Below, in pieces: positions 16,971 through 25,409 of a stretch of DNA of 64,000 bases. The translations under genes were made by a program, and so were the position numbers. Source of the stretch: Cellulophaga sp. Hel_I_12 (GTDB lineage: Bacteria; Bacteroidota; Bacteroidia; Flavobacteriales; Flavobacteriaceae); the NCBI RefSeq assembly GCF_000799565.1, contig NZ_JUHB01000001.1, forward strand, positions 1,240,001 through 1,304,000, written 5' to 3'. The notes below the pieces were generated by a model that saw only the letters and a program-made list of their open reading frames with translations, had not been told where the DNA came from and made no database searches. Every line of letters starts with the position of its first letter. Position 1 is the stretch's first letter.

Positions 16971-17657
16971 ATGAAAATCGTAATTCTCGCCGCAGGTATG
17001 GGTTCAAGACTCGGAAATCCTTTTCCAAAACCACTAACACCTTTAGTGAATGACAAAAGTATTATGCAAACTCAGATGGAGAATTTAACACAGTATTTTG
17101 CCATCGATGATGTTTATACCGTAGTTGGGTTTAAAAAAGATTTAATCATGGAGCGCTTTCCTGAGGTGAGCTATATTTATAATCCTTTCTTTGACAGCAC
17201 CAACACCTCAAAAAGCTTATTAAAAGCACTTAATAAATTTAAGGACAAATCGGTTTTATGGTTGAATGGTGATGTGGTCTTTGACGCTAAACTTTTTGAA
17301 GTTTTAAATCCTTATATGAAGCAAAAACAATCTTTTGTAGCGGTAAACACCAGCAAGGTAGCGGATGAAGAAGTAAAATATACCTTAAAAGATGGCTTTA
17401 TTGATGAACTTTCAAAATCAGTAGAAAATGGCCTAGGAGAAGCCGTGGGTATTAATTATATCGCTTCAAAGGATATCAAGCAATTTATTAAGCGTCTAGA
17501 AGAATGTGACGATAATGATTATTTTGAACGTGGCCTTGAAATTGCCATTCGTAAAGATAATTTAAAAGTTGCTGCTGTTGATATTTCGGCCTACAATTGT
17601 ATGGAGGTTGACTTTAAAGAAGACTTAGAAAATGCCAACAAATTACTTCGTCAATGA
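16971..17657 (+). CDS. Nucleotidyltransferase, LicC-like (probable CTP-dependent sugar/polyol/choline-phosphate cytidylyltransferase)
   Basis: 228 residues. The N-terminus MKIVILAAGMGSRLGNPF followed by PKPLTPL is the NTP-transferase signature with the catalytic Lys. WLNGDVVFD carries the metal-binding Asp, and a second acidic cluster is in NCMEVDFKEDLE near the C-terminus. Size and sequence resemble LicC-type phosphocholine cytidylyltransferases, but CDP-glycerol-, CDP-ribitol- or sugar-nucleotide-forming relatives look alike. The gene overlaps the next one by four bases (ATGA), so translation is coupled to a TagF-like transferase. The likely job, inferred from this, is supplying a CDP-activated donor for that enzyme. 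Confidence 0.78.
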   Translation: MKIVILAAGMGSRLGNPFPKPLTPLVNDKSIMQTQMENLTQYFAIDDVYTVVGFKKDLIMERFPEVSYIYNPFFDSTNTSKSLLKALNKFKDKSVLWLNGDVVFDAKLFEVLNPYMKQKQSFVAVNTSKVADEEVKYTLKDGFIDELSKSVENGLGEAVGINYIASKDIKQFIKRLEECDDNDYFERGLEIAIRKDNLKVAAVDISAYNCMEVDFKEDLENANKLLRQ

Positions 17658-19483
17658 AAGTGATTCTCTTTTGTCAGAATACCTATGCCTTCGGAATTTT
17701 AGCTCCGATTAAAGCTGTTTTAGAGGAAGAGAATCATTCTTACATTTGGTATATTCAACCTAAACTAATCGCTAGTTTTCCCTTCAAAAATGAACTATTT
17801 ACAACGAGTATTCTTGATGTACAGCTTTTTAAAAGTGATGTAATTTTTGTTCCTGGCAACGAAGTTCCGTATTATCTAAGAGGATTAAAAGTTCAAGTTT
17901 TTCACGGTTTTGCAGGTGAAAAAAAAGGACATTTTAGAATTCGCCATTATTTTGATTTATACCTGACACAAGGCCCTTTTTTTACCCATAAGTTTAATGA
18001 ACTTAAGGCTAAATTTAAAGATTTTGAAGTCATTGAAACAGGTTGGCCTAAGCTAGATATTTATTATCAAAATGATTTGGACTATACTGAAAAAAGAGCC
18101 CATCTACTCGACAGTCATAAGGCCAAAAACATTCTTCTTTATGCACCTACTTTTTCACCAAGCCTAACTTCAGCGCCGTACTTACTTGATGAAATTGAAG
18201 CTTTAGCACAACGAGAAGATTATTTTATCTTGCTAAAGTTTCATCCTTTAATGCATGCTAAATGGATCGACGTTTACAAAACCTTAGCGGCAAAATATCC
18301 GCAGGTCCAATTTGTTACAGACCCTAATATAGTTCCTTACTTACAGCTAGCTGATCTTTTAATCACGGATACTTCTTCTGTCATTTATGAATTTTTACTC
18401 CTAGATAAACCCGTCATCACTTTTAAAAATATCTCCAAAGAAATAAAATGGGAGAACAGTCTCCACTATACTAATTTGGGGCCATTAGTGGATAAAACGC
18501 TACAGCACGATGAATACGCCGCGGCCAGATTAAAAATCAATAATGCCTACCACCCGTATACCGATGGTAAATCTGCAGAACGCATGGTGCACGCGGTACA
18601 GCACTACATTTCGGAAAACGGAGTTCCAGAAGGCCGAAAATTATCCTATCTAAGACGAAAAAAAATACATAAAATTTTTGGTAAACCCATTCAACATCCT
18701 TTTAACGGCAATAAAAAAGTAAAAATATCTGCTGCCGTCATTACCTTTAATGAAGACGAACATATTTATCCCCTATTAGAAAACCTGCAATTTGCAGATG
18801 AAATCATCATCGTAGATTCGTTCAGTACCGATGGTTCTATTGAAAAAATAAAAGAGTTTAAAAATATTAAGCTGATTCAAAGACCTTTTGTAAATTTCAC
18901 AGATCAAAAGCAATTTGCCTTAGACCAATGTGCTCATAATTGGGTGGTCTTGATAGATGCTGATGAACGCCTGACGGATGGCTTAAAAAACGAAGTTTTA
19001 AAAACAGTACATTCTGATCAGCCAAAAGCTGCCGCCTACTTTTTTAAAAGAACCTTTATGTTCAAAAATGAAAAAATGCGCTTTTCAGGCACGCAATCAG
19101 ACAAAAACTATCGCTTATTTCAAAAATCAAAAGTACATTTTGACACTTCAAAAACAGTCCATGAAACTTTAGTTGTCCATGGAGATTCTGCCGTTCTATC
19201 GCATAAACTAATACATTTTTCCTATAAGAATTACGAAGATTTTAAAGCAAAAAGGTTGAAATATACCCACATGCAAGCCAAAGAGTTATTGGCTAAAAAC
19301 AAGAAGCCCACCCTACTCCACTTTCTCTTTAAACCCGCGTTCCGTTTTATAAAACACTATATTATTCAATTGGGCTTTTTAGACGGTAAAAAAGGACTTA
19401 TTTTAAGTTATTTAATGGCATTGGGTATTTATAATCGTTATGCCGTACTGAAGAGACTTCAAAAAAAAACTGATTTAAAATAG
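17654..19483 (+). CDS. Bifunctional TagF-like polyol-phosphate transferase fused to a WaaE-like GT2 glycosyltransferase
   Basis: 609 residues. The N-terminal half (about 1-335) resembles the CDP-glycerol:glycerophosphate transferase fold: VFHGFAGEKKGHFRIRHYF, LLYAPTFSPSL, LKFHPLMHAKW and, near residue 238, TDTSSVIYEFLLLDKPVITF. The C-terminal half begins near 354 with VKISAAVITFNEDEHI and is a GT2 domain with EIIIVDSFSTDGS and the DxD-like IDADERL near 434. It matches the WaaE/KdtX type that adds a sugar to lipopolysaccharide core. Both halves look intact. The ATG overlaps the stop of the cytidylyltransferase gene by four bases, and the 3' end overlaps a convergent GT2 gene by 9 bp. Probable role: decorating a surface glycan or lipid. 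The acceptor is unknown. Confidence 0.8.
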   Translation: MKVILFCQNTYAFGILAPIKAVLEEENHSYIWYIQPKLIASFPFKNELFTTSILDVQLFKSDVIFVPGNEVPYYLRGLKVQVFHGFAGEKKGHFRIRHYFDLYLTQGPFFTHKFNELKAKFKDFEVIETGWPKLDIYYQNDLDYTEKRAHLLDSHKAKNILLYAPTFSPSLTSAPYLLDEIEALAQREDYFILLKFHPLMHAKWIDVYKTLAAKYPQVQFVTDPNIVPYLQLADLLITDTSSVIYEFLLLDKPVITFKNISKEIKWENSLHYTNLGPLVDKTLQHDEYAAARLKINNAYHPYTDGKSAERMVHAVQHYISENGVPEGRKLSYLRRKKIHKIFGKPIQHPFNGNKKVKISAAVITFNEDEHIYPLLENLQFADEIIIVDSFSTDGSIEKIKEFKNIKLIQRPFVNFTDQKQFALDQCAHNWVVLIDADERLTDGLKNEVLKTVHSDQPKAAAYFFKRTFMFKNEKMRFSGTQSDKNYRLFQKSKVHFDTSKTVHETLVVHGDSAVLSHKLIHFSYKNYEDFKAKRLKYTHMQAKELLAKNKKPTLLHFLFKPAFRFIKHYIIQLGFLDGKKGLILSYLMALGIYNRYAVLKRLQKKTDLK

Positions 19484-20245
19484 CAATTGCTTTTTTACTG
19501 TTTTGTACTGCTCGTTCGTCTTTATATATTTTAGACCTAGGTAGTACGTAGATAAAAATGCCCAATAAAAACCTTCCTTTCCATTTAAAAAGTTGAGTTC
19601 TAAAATATACTTTTTAAAGAATTCATATTTTACTCTGATAAAAATAAAAAGCAAAGGGTGTTTCTTGTTTTTAAGATACTCACCTTCTGCATAAATCGTT
19701 GCGTAGCTATTCAATTTTTCTATATAGGTATCTAAAGAACGTGTTTTAAAATGTAAAAAATTATTTTTTAGTTTTCCTTTATTTCCGTTTAAAACAATAC
19801 TTGCGTTTACTTTTTTCCCATCAAAACTCCCTAGTTCCTTTTTAAATAGGCGTAAAAAGCATTGTTTACTTTCAGGACCATAGTTGAAAACCTTATCTAA
19901 AAAAACTTGTTTTCGTTTTATATAATAACCATCGGCATTTGGCGTAGCTTTTAAAAGTTCTTGTATTTCTTCAATTAAGGCTTCGGTTAAAATTTCATCG
20001 GCATCAATACTTAACACCCAATTATTTTTCGTCTGTTCTAATGCGAATTGTTTTTGTGTACCTAAACCATCGAAGTCTTTGTGAAAAATTTGAGCTCCGT
20101 ATTTTTCACAAATGGCTAGTGTTGCATCCGTACTTCCCGAATCTACCACTACAATTTCATCTGCCCACCATAAAGATTTTAAACATTTTTCAATGATGCG
20201 CTCTTCATTAAAAGTAATAATAAAAACAGATAATTTATTTCTCAT
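19475..20245 (-). CDS. Glycosyltransferase family 2, WaaE/KdtX-like
   Basis: 256 residues from the ATG at 20245 (MRNKLSVFIITFNEE). An upstream TTG start at 20272 adds only nine unconserved residues, so I reject it. The GT2 domain shows FIITFNEERII, EIVVVDSGSTDAT, GTQKQFALEQ and the DxD-like SIDADEIL. Relatives transfer glucose or a similar sugar onto lipopolysaccharide inner core. It is recognisably related to the C-terminal half of the neighbouring fusion protein, reading toward it with a 9-bp overlap of the 3' ends. This looks like an old duplication in a surface-polysaccharide locus. No membrane anchor is clear. Confidence 0.88.
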   Translation of the reverse strand: MRNKLSVFIITFNEERIIEKCLKSLWWADEIVVVDSGSTDATLAICEKYGAQIFHKDFDGLGTQKQFALEQTKNNWVLSIDADEILTEALIEEIQELLKATPNADGYYIKRKQVFLDKVFNYGPESKQCFLRLFKKELGSFDGKKVNASIVLNGNKGKLKNNFLHFKTRSLDTYIEKLNSYATIYAEGEYLKNKKHPLLFIFIRVKYEFFKKYILELNFLNGKEGFYWAFLSTYYLGLKYIKTNEQYKTVKKQLLF

Positions 20246-20497
20246 GGCGCATTTTAAATAGTCGTGCAACAAATAACACTTAATGAAAGTTGTAATACCT
20301 CTTAATTGTATAACAGAAATTAGGTGAAAATAGTATGCGGTACTTTATAGTGCTGGTTTAATCGCTCATCATACAGAGCTACTAAAAAGTAATGTTCTAT
20401 TTTTGAAGGCGCAGAAGAGTTTAGCCTAAATAATAGTCTTATGATTCGCTATACCTAGCAAATAGGGGTAGAGTTTTCAATATTTTAAAAATAGCAT

Positions 20498-21058
20498 ATG
20501 CAAGAAGAGATAAACAAATGCATTGAAGTTCTCCGTCAAGGTGGTTTAATTGTGTACCCTACGGATACCCTTTGGGGCATTGGCTGCGATGCAACAAATG
20601 AAGCTGCTGTTGCCAAAGTTTTTGCCTTAAAAAAACGTGAACTATCAAAAAAAATGAGCTGCCTTGTTGCCAATGATTTTATGCTCGAAAAGCATGTGAA
20701 GCAAGTTCCTGAGCTGGCTTATGATCTCATAGATTTAGCGACAAAACCCACCACCATTGTATATGACCAACCTATGGGCATCGCTAAAAATTTAGTTTCA
20801 GCAAATCAAACTATAGCCATTCGAGTAGCGTCTGATAAGTTTTGTCAGTATTTAATAGCAAAGTTCAAAAGACCCATTGTGGCAACATCAGCAAACCTCA
20901 GCGGAACTCCAGCGCCTAGAAATTTCAAAGAAATTAGTGCTGCTATTTTAAAAGGTGTAGACTATGTGGTAAATTTGCCCGAAGAAATGAATTTAGCAAC
21001 ACCATCATCTATAATTCAACTAAAGAATGACGGAACTGTAAAAATCATCCGAGAATAG
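20498..21058 (+). CDS. tsaC: L-threonylcarbamoyladenylate synthase
   Basis: 186 residues of the YrdC/Sua5 fold. Visible blocks are [34 protein letters not shown] and [15 protein letters not shown]. It makes threonylcarbamoyl-AMP from Thr, bicarbonate and ATP, the first step of t6A modification at position 37 of ANN-decoding tRNAs. It is the short TsaC form without the extra Sua5 domain. The CCA-adding enzyme gene begins 4 bp after its stop, so two tRNA-maturation genes share an operon. Confidence 0.93.
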   Translation: MQEEINKCIEVLRQGGLIVYPTDTLWGIGCDATNEAAVAKVFALKKRELSKKMSCLVANDFMLEKHVKQVPELAYDLIDLATKPTTIVYDQPMGIAKNLVSANQTIAIRVASDKFCQYLIAKFKRPIVATSANLSGTPAPRNFKEISAAILKGVDYVVNLPEEMNLATPSSIIQLKNDGTVKIIRE

Positions 21059-21062
21059 TACC

Positions 21063-22481
21063 ATGCATATAGATCATAAGAAAGCCTTAGAAAATCCTAT
21101 TTTTTCAATTGTGTCAGTCGCCGCCAAAGAGCTTGACATTGATGCATATGTCATTGGTGGTTTTGTTCGCGATTTTTTATTAAAAAATAAGGTAGCTAAA
21201 GATATCGATATTGTTGCTATTGGCAGTGGCATTGCTTTGGCCAAAAAAGTAGCCGCTAAACTAAAAGGGAAACCAGAGGTTTCTGTTTTTAAAAATTTTG
21301 GTACCGCTATGGTAAAATATGGCGATATTGAGCTAGAATTTGTAGGGGCTAGAAAAGAAAGTTACCATGAAAATAGTCGTAAGCCTGTTGTTGAGGATGG
21401 GTCTTTAGATGACGATCAAAAAAGAAGAGATTTTACCATAAACGCGCTAGCCATATCTTTAAACGAAGCCAATTACGGTGAATTATTAGATCCATTTGAT
21501 GGAGTAAAAGATTTAAAAGATAAAATAATCCGCACACCTTTAGCACCAGGAATCACCTATTCTGATGATCCTTTACGCATGATGCGAGCCATTCGATTTG
21601 CGACACAACTTAACTTTACAATTTACACGGCTTCACTAGAAGCCATAACAGCACACAAAGAACGCATCAAAATAATTTCAAAAGAGCGGATTGTTGATGA
21701 ATTACATAAAATTCTGGCAAGTGAAAAACCATCTCTCGGTTTGGCGCTACTTCACAAAACAGAATTATTAGCCTATATACTTCCGGAATTAACCGCCTTG
21801 CAAGGCATTGAAGAAATAGAAGGACAGCGCCATAAAGATAACTTCTGGCATACCCTAGAAGTCGTTGATAATATCGCAAAACATACCGACAATCTCTGGC
21901 TGCGCTGGGCTGCACTTTTACATGATATAGGCAAAGCACCGACCAAGCGTTTTGATAAAAAAATTGGTTGGACATTCCATGGGCACGAGTTTTTAGGATC
22001 AAAAATGGTTTATAAGCTCTTTAAAAGACTTAGAATGCCTTTAAATGAAAAAATGAAGTTTGTTCAAAAAATGGTCATGATGAGTTCTCGGCCTATCGCA
22101 ATTTCAGAGGATATTGCGACCGATTCTGCCGTTCGTAGACTTGTTTTTGATGCAGGAGAACATATCGACGATTTAATGACCCTTTGCGAAGCTGATATCA
22201 CCACAAAAAATCCTAAAAAGCAGAAGAAATACAAGAATAACTTTACACTCGTTCGCCAAAAGATTGTAGAGGTCGAAGAACGAGATCACATACGAAATTT
22301 TCAACCTCCAGTTACTGGTGAGGAAATCATGAAAACATTCAACTTAAAACCTTCCAAAGAAGTGGGTGTTCTAAAAGAAGCGATCAAAGAAGCGATTTTA
22401 GAGGGCGAAATTCCTAATGAATACGAGGCCGCTAAAAAATTTATGTTTGCTAAAGCTAAAAAAATGAAAATCCTAAGCTAG
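21063..22481 (+). CDS. cca: CCA tRNA nucleotidyltransferase with HD domain
   Basis: 472 residues. The class II nucleotidyltransferase head shows [12 protein letters not shown] and the metal-binding DIDIVAIG, then [11 protein letters not shown] and [16 protein letters not shown]. The C-terminal half carries an HD phosphohydrolase domain ([23 protein letters not shown]). The enzyme adds or repairs the 3' CCA of tRNAs. This matters here because the visible tRNA-Pro does not encode CCA. It follows tsaC by 4 bp. Length is usual for the HD-containing Bacteroidota type. Confidence 0.94.
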   Translation: MHIDHKKALENPIFSIVSVAAKELDIDAYVIGGFVRDFLLKNKVAKDIDIVAIGSGIALAKKVAAKLKGKPEVSVFKNFGTAMVKYGDIELEFVGARKESYHENSRKPVVEDGSLDDDQKRRDFTINALAISLNEANYGELLDPFDGVKDLKDKIIRTPLAPGITYSDDPLRMMRAIRFATQLNFTIYTASLEAITAHKERIKIISKERIVDELHKILASEKPSLGLALLHKTELLAYILPELTALQGIEEIEGQRHKDNFWHTLEVVDNIAKHTDNLWLRWAALLHDIGKAPTKRFDKKIGWTFHGHEFLGSKMVYKLFKRLRMPLNEKMKFVQKMVMMSSRPIAISEDIATDSAVRRLVFDAGEHIDDLMTLCEADITTKNPKKQKKYKNNFTLVRQKIVEVEERDHIRNFQPPVTGEEIMKTFNLKPSKEVGVLKEAIKEAILEGEIPNEYEAAKKFMFAKAKKMKILS

Positions 22482-22563
22482 TGATTTAGAAGTGTTGCTA
22501 AAAAATTCTTTATTTTCTTTTAATCTTAACAAGCTCAATTTTCATTTCTAGACTAAAGTGTAG

Positions 22564-22571
22564 TAATTTTG
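22564..22571 (+). promoter_or_regulatory. -7 element (TAATTTTG) of the heme A synthase gene
   Basis: TAATTTTG fits TAnnTTTG and ends 15 bp before the ATG at 22587, giving a very short leader. No -33 TTG is obvious. Confidence 0.5.
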
Positions 22572-22586
22572 CAATTCAATTTTTAC

Positions 22587-23624
22587 ATGATGCACAAACA
22601 CTTTAGAAAAATAGCAAAAATATCCTTAATTCTCGTTTATTTAGTCATCATAGCAGGTGCTTTTGTAAGAATGACAGGCAGTGGAATGGGCTGCCCTGAT
22701 TGGCCAAAATGTTTCGGATATTACATTCCACCTACCGAAGAATCAGCTTTAACATGGGATGCTGGTAAAGAGTTTAAAAAAGGACAACTGATTATATTCG
22801 AGAAATCCCTAAAAAGCGCTAAAAGCGACTTTACAACAGCTGAAAGCTATAACGAAAAGAACTGGGAGAATTATACGAAACACGATTACGCTATTTTTAA
22901 TGTTTGGCACACCTGGATAGAGTATATTAACCGGCTTTTAGGGGCTTTAGCTGGCTTAGCCACACTAATTCTTGCGGTTATATCCTTTAGTTATTGGAAA
23001 AAAAGCAAACGCATTACCCTATTGTCATGGTTCGTTGTTTTTGGAATGGGCTTTCAGGCCTGGTTAGGAGCTACCGTGGTTTATTCGCTTTTAGCCCCTT
23101 ATAGAATAACATTGCATATGCTTATGGCCTTGGTCATCGTCGCTGTGCTCTTCTATTTAATCTATTATACCTCTACGCTACGAGTAACAAACAGTGGAAA
23201 TCGCAAACTCGCCGTCTTGTTTTCAGTAGCCTTAGTCTTTACACTTATTCAGGTAGTTTTAGGAACTCAAGTTCGAGAATTTGTAGACCTCCAATCAGAT
23301 ATTTATGGCAGTCAAGCCAAAAACCAATGGTTAGCCAACCCCACCTTGCAATTTTATATACACCGTTCGTTTTCAGCGGTGGTTTTGGCACTGAATCTTT
23401 ATATTATTTTTTTAATTGCAAAGCTCAAAGTAGGATTTCGAAAAATTAAATGGGTGATCTATTTGTTAGTGCTTGAAATTATATCAGGTATAGCCATGTA
23501 TTATATTGATTTTCCGTTCGGTAGCCAAACCTTGCATTTGGTTGTTGCGGCCTTGCTATTTGGAGTGCAATTCTATTTACTTTTAGAAGCTTTAAAATGG
23601 ACAAAAAGTCCTAAAACTTTGTAA
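22587..23624 (+). CDS. ctaA: Heme A synthase (COX15/CtaA family)
   Basis: 345 residues from ATG 22587 (MMHKHFRKIAKI). The frame also allows a TTG at 22569, but that overlaps the promoter -7 element, so the ATG is preferred; the second ATG at 22590 is possible. About eight membrane helices are visible. The motif GAFVRMTGSGMGCPDWPKC is diagnostic of COX15, and the His ligands appear in HTWIEYINRLLG, ITLHMLMAL, YIHRSF and LHLVVAA. The enzyme converts heme O to heme A for aa3-type cytochrome oxidase in the cytoplasmic membrane. No oxidase genes lie nearby. Confidence 0.94.
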   Translation: MMHKHFRKIAKISLILVYLVIIAGAFVRMTGSGMGCPDWPKCFGYYIPPTEESALTWDAGKEFKKGQLIIFEKSLKSAKSDFTTAESYNEKNWENYTKHDYAIFNVWHTWIEYINRLLGALAGLATLILAVISFSYWKKSKRITLLSWFVVFGMGFQAWLGATVVYSLLAPYRITLHMLMALVIVAVLFYLIYYTSTLRVTNSGNRKLAVLFSVALVFTLIQVVLGTQVREFVDLQSDIYGSQAKNQWLANPTLQFYIHRSFSAVVLALNLYIIFLIAKLKVGFRKIKWVIYLLVLEIISGIAMYYIDFPFGSQTLHLVVAALLFGVQFYLLLEALKWTKSPKTL

Positions 23625-23629
23625 CTTTG
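23622..23629 (+). promoter_or_regulatory. -7 element (TAACTTTG) before the pRiA4b ORF-3-like gene
   Basis: TAACTTTG matches TAnnTTTG and overlaps the stop codon of ctaA; the next ATG is 23 bp further. It suggests the small downstream gene has its own promoter. Confidence 0.5.
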
Positions 23630-23652
23630 CGGCTACTTTTAAAATCGAGGTA

Positions 23653-24147
23653 ATGATTTACAAAATCCGTATAATTTTAGATGCAGAAGAAGATATCTTT
23701 AGAGATATTGAAATTGAAGCGAGCAGCTCATTAGAAGATTTTCATAATGCAATTACACAAGCATTTGGGTTTTTAGGAAACGAAATGGCATCATTTTACA
23801 CCTGTGATGAAGAATGGAATCAAGACGAAGAAATTGCCTTGCATGACATTAACGATACTAACTCAGAGCTGCGTTTAATGAATGAAACATTTTTAGAAGA
23901 TATTATCACTAAAAACAATCCTAAGTTAATTTATGTCTATGATTTTTTCAGCATGTGGACGTTCTTTGTGGAATTAGCTGATATTGTGGATAAAGAAGAT
24001 GGCAATACCTATCCTAACATATTATTTAGTTTTGGAGATTTACCCGATTCCCCACCAGAAAAAAAGTTCGAAGCAGATCCTACATTCGATTTTGACGATA
24101 CTTTTGATAGTTACGATGATTTAGATTTTGATGAAAATTGGAATTAA
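23653..24147 (+). CDS. Plasmid pRiA4b ORF-3-like protein
   Basis: 164 residues. The N-terminal part (MIYKIRIILDAEEDIFRDIEI, then SLEDFHNAITQAFGF) and the later KLIYVYDFFSMWTFFVELADI are the pattern of the pRiA4b ORF-3 family, small soluble proteins of unknown function first noted on an Agrobacterium plasmid. The C-terminal 30 residues are a highly acidic Asp/Glu/Phe tail. It lies 28 bp after heme A synthase on the same strand but appears to have its own -7 element. No mobile-element genes surround it here, so it looks like a settled chromosomal gene. Function unknown. Confidence 0.8.
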   Translation: MIYKIRIILDAEEDIFRDIEIEASSSLEDFHNAITQAFGFLGNEMASFYTCDEEWNQDEEIALHDINDTNSELRLMNETFLEDIITKNNPKLIYVYDFFSMWTFFVELADIVDKEDGNTYPNILFSFGDLPDSPPEKKFEADPTFDFDDTFDSYDDLDFDENWN

Positions 24148-24346
24148 ACTTGTTTAACATGGCAAATACCAAGTGTTAGGACCAACAATTATATAGGATG
24201 CGTTCCAACACCAAGCAGCCATAGGGACTTGAACAAAACAAAATCCAATTAAAAAACCTACTGTTACCCTTTTAGGCTTTTTAAACTTTTAAACGATACA
24301 CCCATAGATTTCTGCCAGTGCGGAGATAAAAATTAAATAACAATCA

Positions 24347-25405
24347 ATGATCAATTTATACGCTACCCAAATAGATAGCATATCGCTACATCGCGTTGGG
24401 AATAAAAATAAAAATGAGACTATTTTTTTATCAGAAACACCGCATAGCCTCAATGATGAAACTACGGGTTTATTAAAGGAATATTTTTTTAAACCTTTTC
24501 GCGAAAAGGAAGAAAACTATTTTCATTTTGCTAATGAGGTCGATGTTGAATTCAACGAAATGTTTAAAATAGTGTCCACTATTTTTAATGATCCTGATAG
24601 TATTCATGCAAACTCAAAGAAAATAGCGTCTTATTTATATGAACAGTCTAACCACCCCCACATTAAAAGTGGCGAAGTTTATGTAGCTTATTTAACCGGA
24701 CTATTGTTAGATAATGTAAAAGTCAATGCTGTTGGTATCTTTAAGAGTGAGTTGAAACACGATTTTATTCAATTTGAAGAAAAAGGAAGCAATTTAGACA
24801 TCATTATTCAGCAAGGCATTAATATCAATAAATTAGATAAAGGCTGTTTAATTTTTGACACTAATAAGGAAGAAGGCTTCAAAATTTTATCGGTAGACAG
24901 CAACCGGTATGATACCAAGTATTGGCTTGAAGATTTTTTAGGAGTGACACCACTATCTGATGACAACTTTAAGACTAAAAATTATTTAAAATTTTGTCAA
25001 AATTTCGCTAAAGATGTTGTTTTACCTGCAGAAGACAAACAACAAGAAGTTTTGTTTATGAACCGAGCCGTAAACCATTTTGCAAAAAACGATTCTTTTG
25101 AAGAAACTAATTTCTTGAATGAAGTGATGGAAAACCCCGCACTAATTCCCGAATTTAAGCACTACAAAGTAGAAAAAGGCCCTAAATACAGTGTTGAAGA
25201 TGTTTCTAGTTTTGATATTGCCAATAAGGCCGTTTCTGATGCCCGAAAAAAGATAAAAAATGTAATACATCTAGATACCCATATCCAAATTAAGTTAGAT
25301 TTTATAAATCCAGAATCTGCGGAAAAGTTCGTAGAAAAAGGATGGGATGAAGAAAAACAAATGTATTACTATTTGGTGTATTTCAACAAAGAGCAGAAAA
25401 GTTAA
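24347..25405 (+). CDS. NdpA-like nucleoid-associated protein
   Basis: 352 residues. The start MINLYATQIDSISLHRVGNK, then PHSLNDETTGLLKEYFFKPF and SGEVYVAYLTGLLLDNVKVNAVGIFK, fits the 37-kDa nucleoid-associated (NdpA/YejK) family. These are soluble proteins found bound to the nucleoid; their biochemical role is poorly defined. In Bacteroidota they occur both in the core genome and next to defence genes. Here the flanks are ctaA/pRiA4b and an unnamed kinase-like gene. It converges on the latter with only 4 bp between stops. The 199-bp leader region 24148-24346 shows no clear signal. Confidence 0.83.
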   Translation: MINLYATQIDSISLHRVGNKNKNETIFLSETPHSLNDETTGLLKEYFFKPFREKEENYFHFANEVDVEFNEMFKIVSTIFNDPDSIHANSKKIASYLYEQSNHPHIKSGEVYVAYLTGLLLDNVKVNAVGIFKSELKHDFIQFEEKGSNLDIIIQQGININKLDKGCLIFDTNKEEGFKILSVDSNRYDTKYWLEDFLGVTPLSDDNFKTKNYLKFCQNFAKDVVLPAEDKQQEVLFMNRAVNHFAKNDSFEETNFLNEVMENPALIPEFKHYKVEKGPKYSVEDVSSFDIANKAVSDARKKIKNVIHLDTHIQIKLDFINPESAEKFVEKGWDEEKQMYYYLVYFNKEQKS

Positions 25406-25409
25406 GGAT

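Noticed and set aside
20273..20497. Possible small RNA or riboswitch upstream of tsaC
   Set aside because: No conserved riboswitch core, no stable hairpin with T run and no -7 element found; left as plain spacer.
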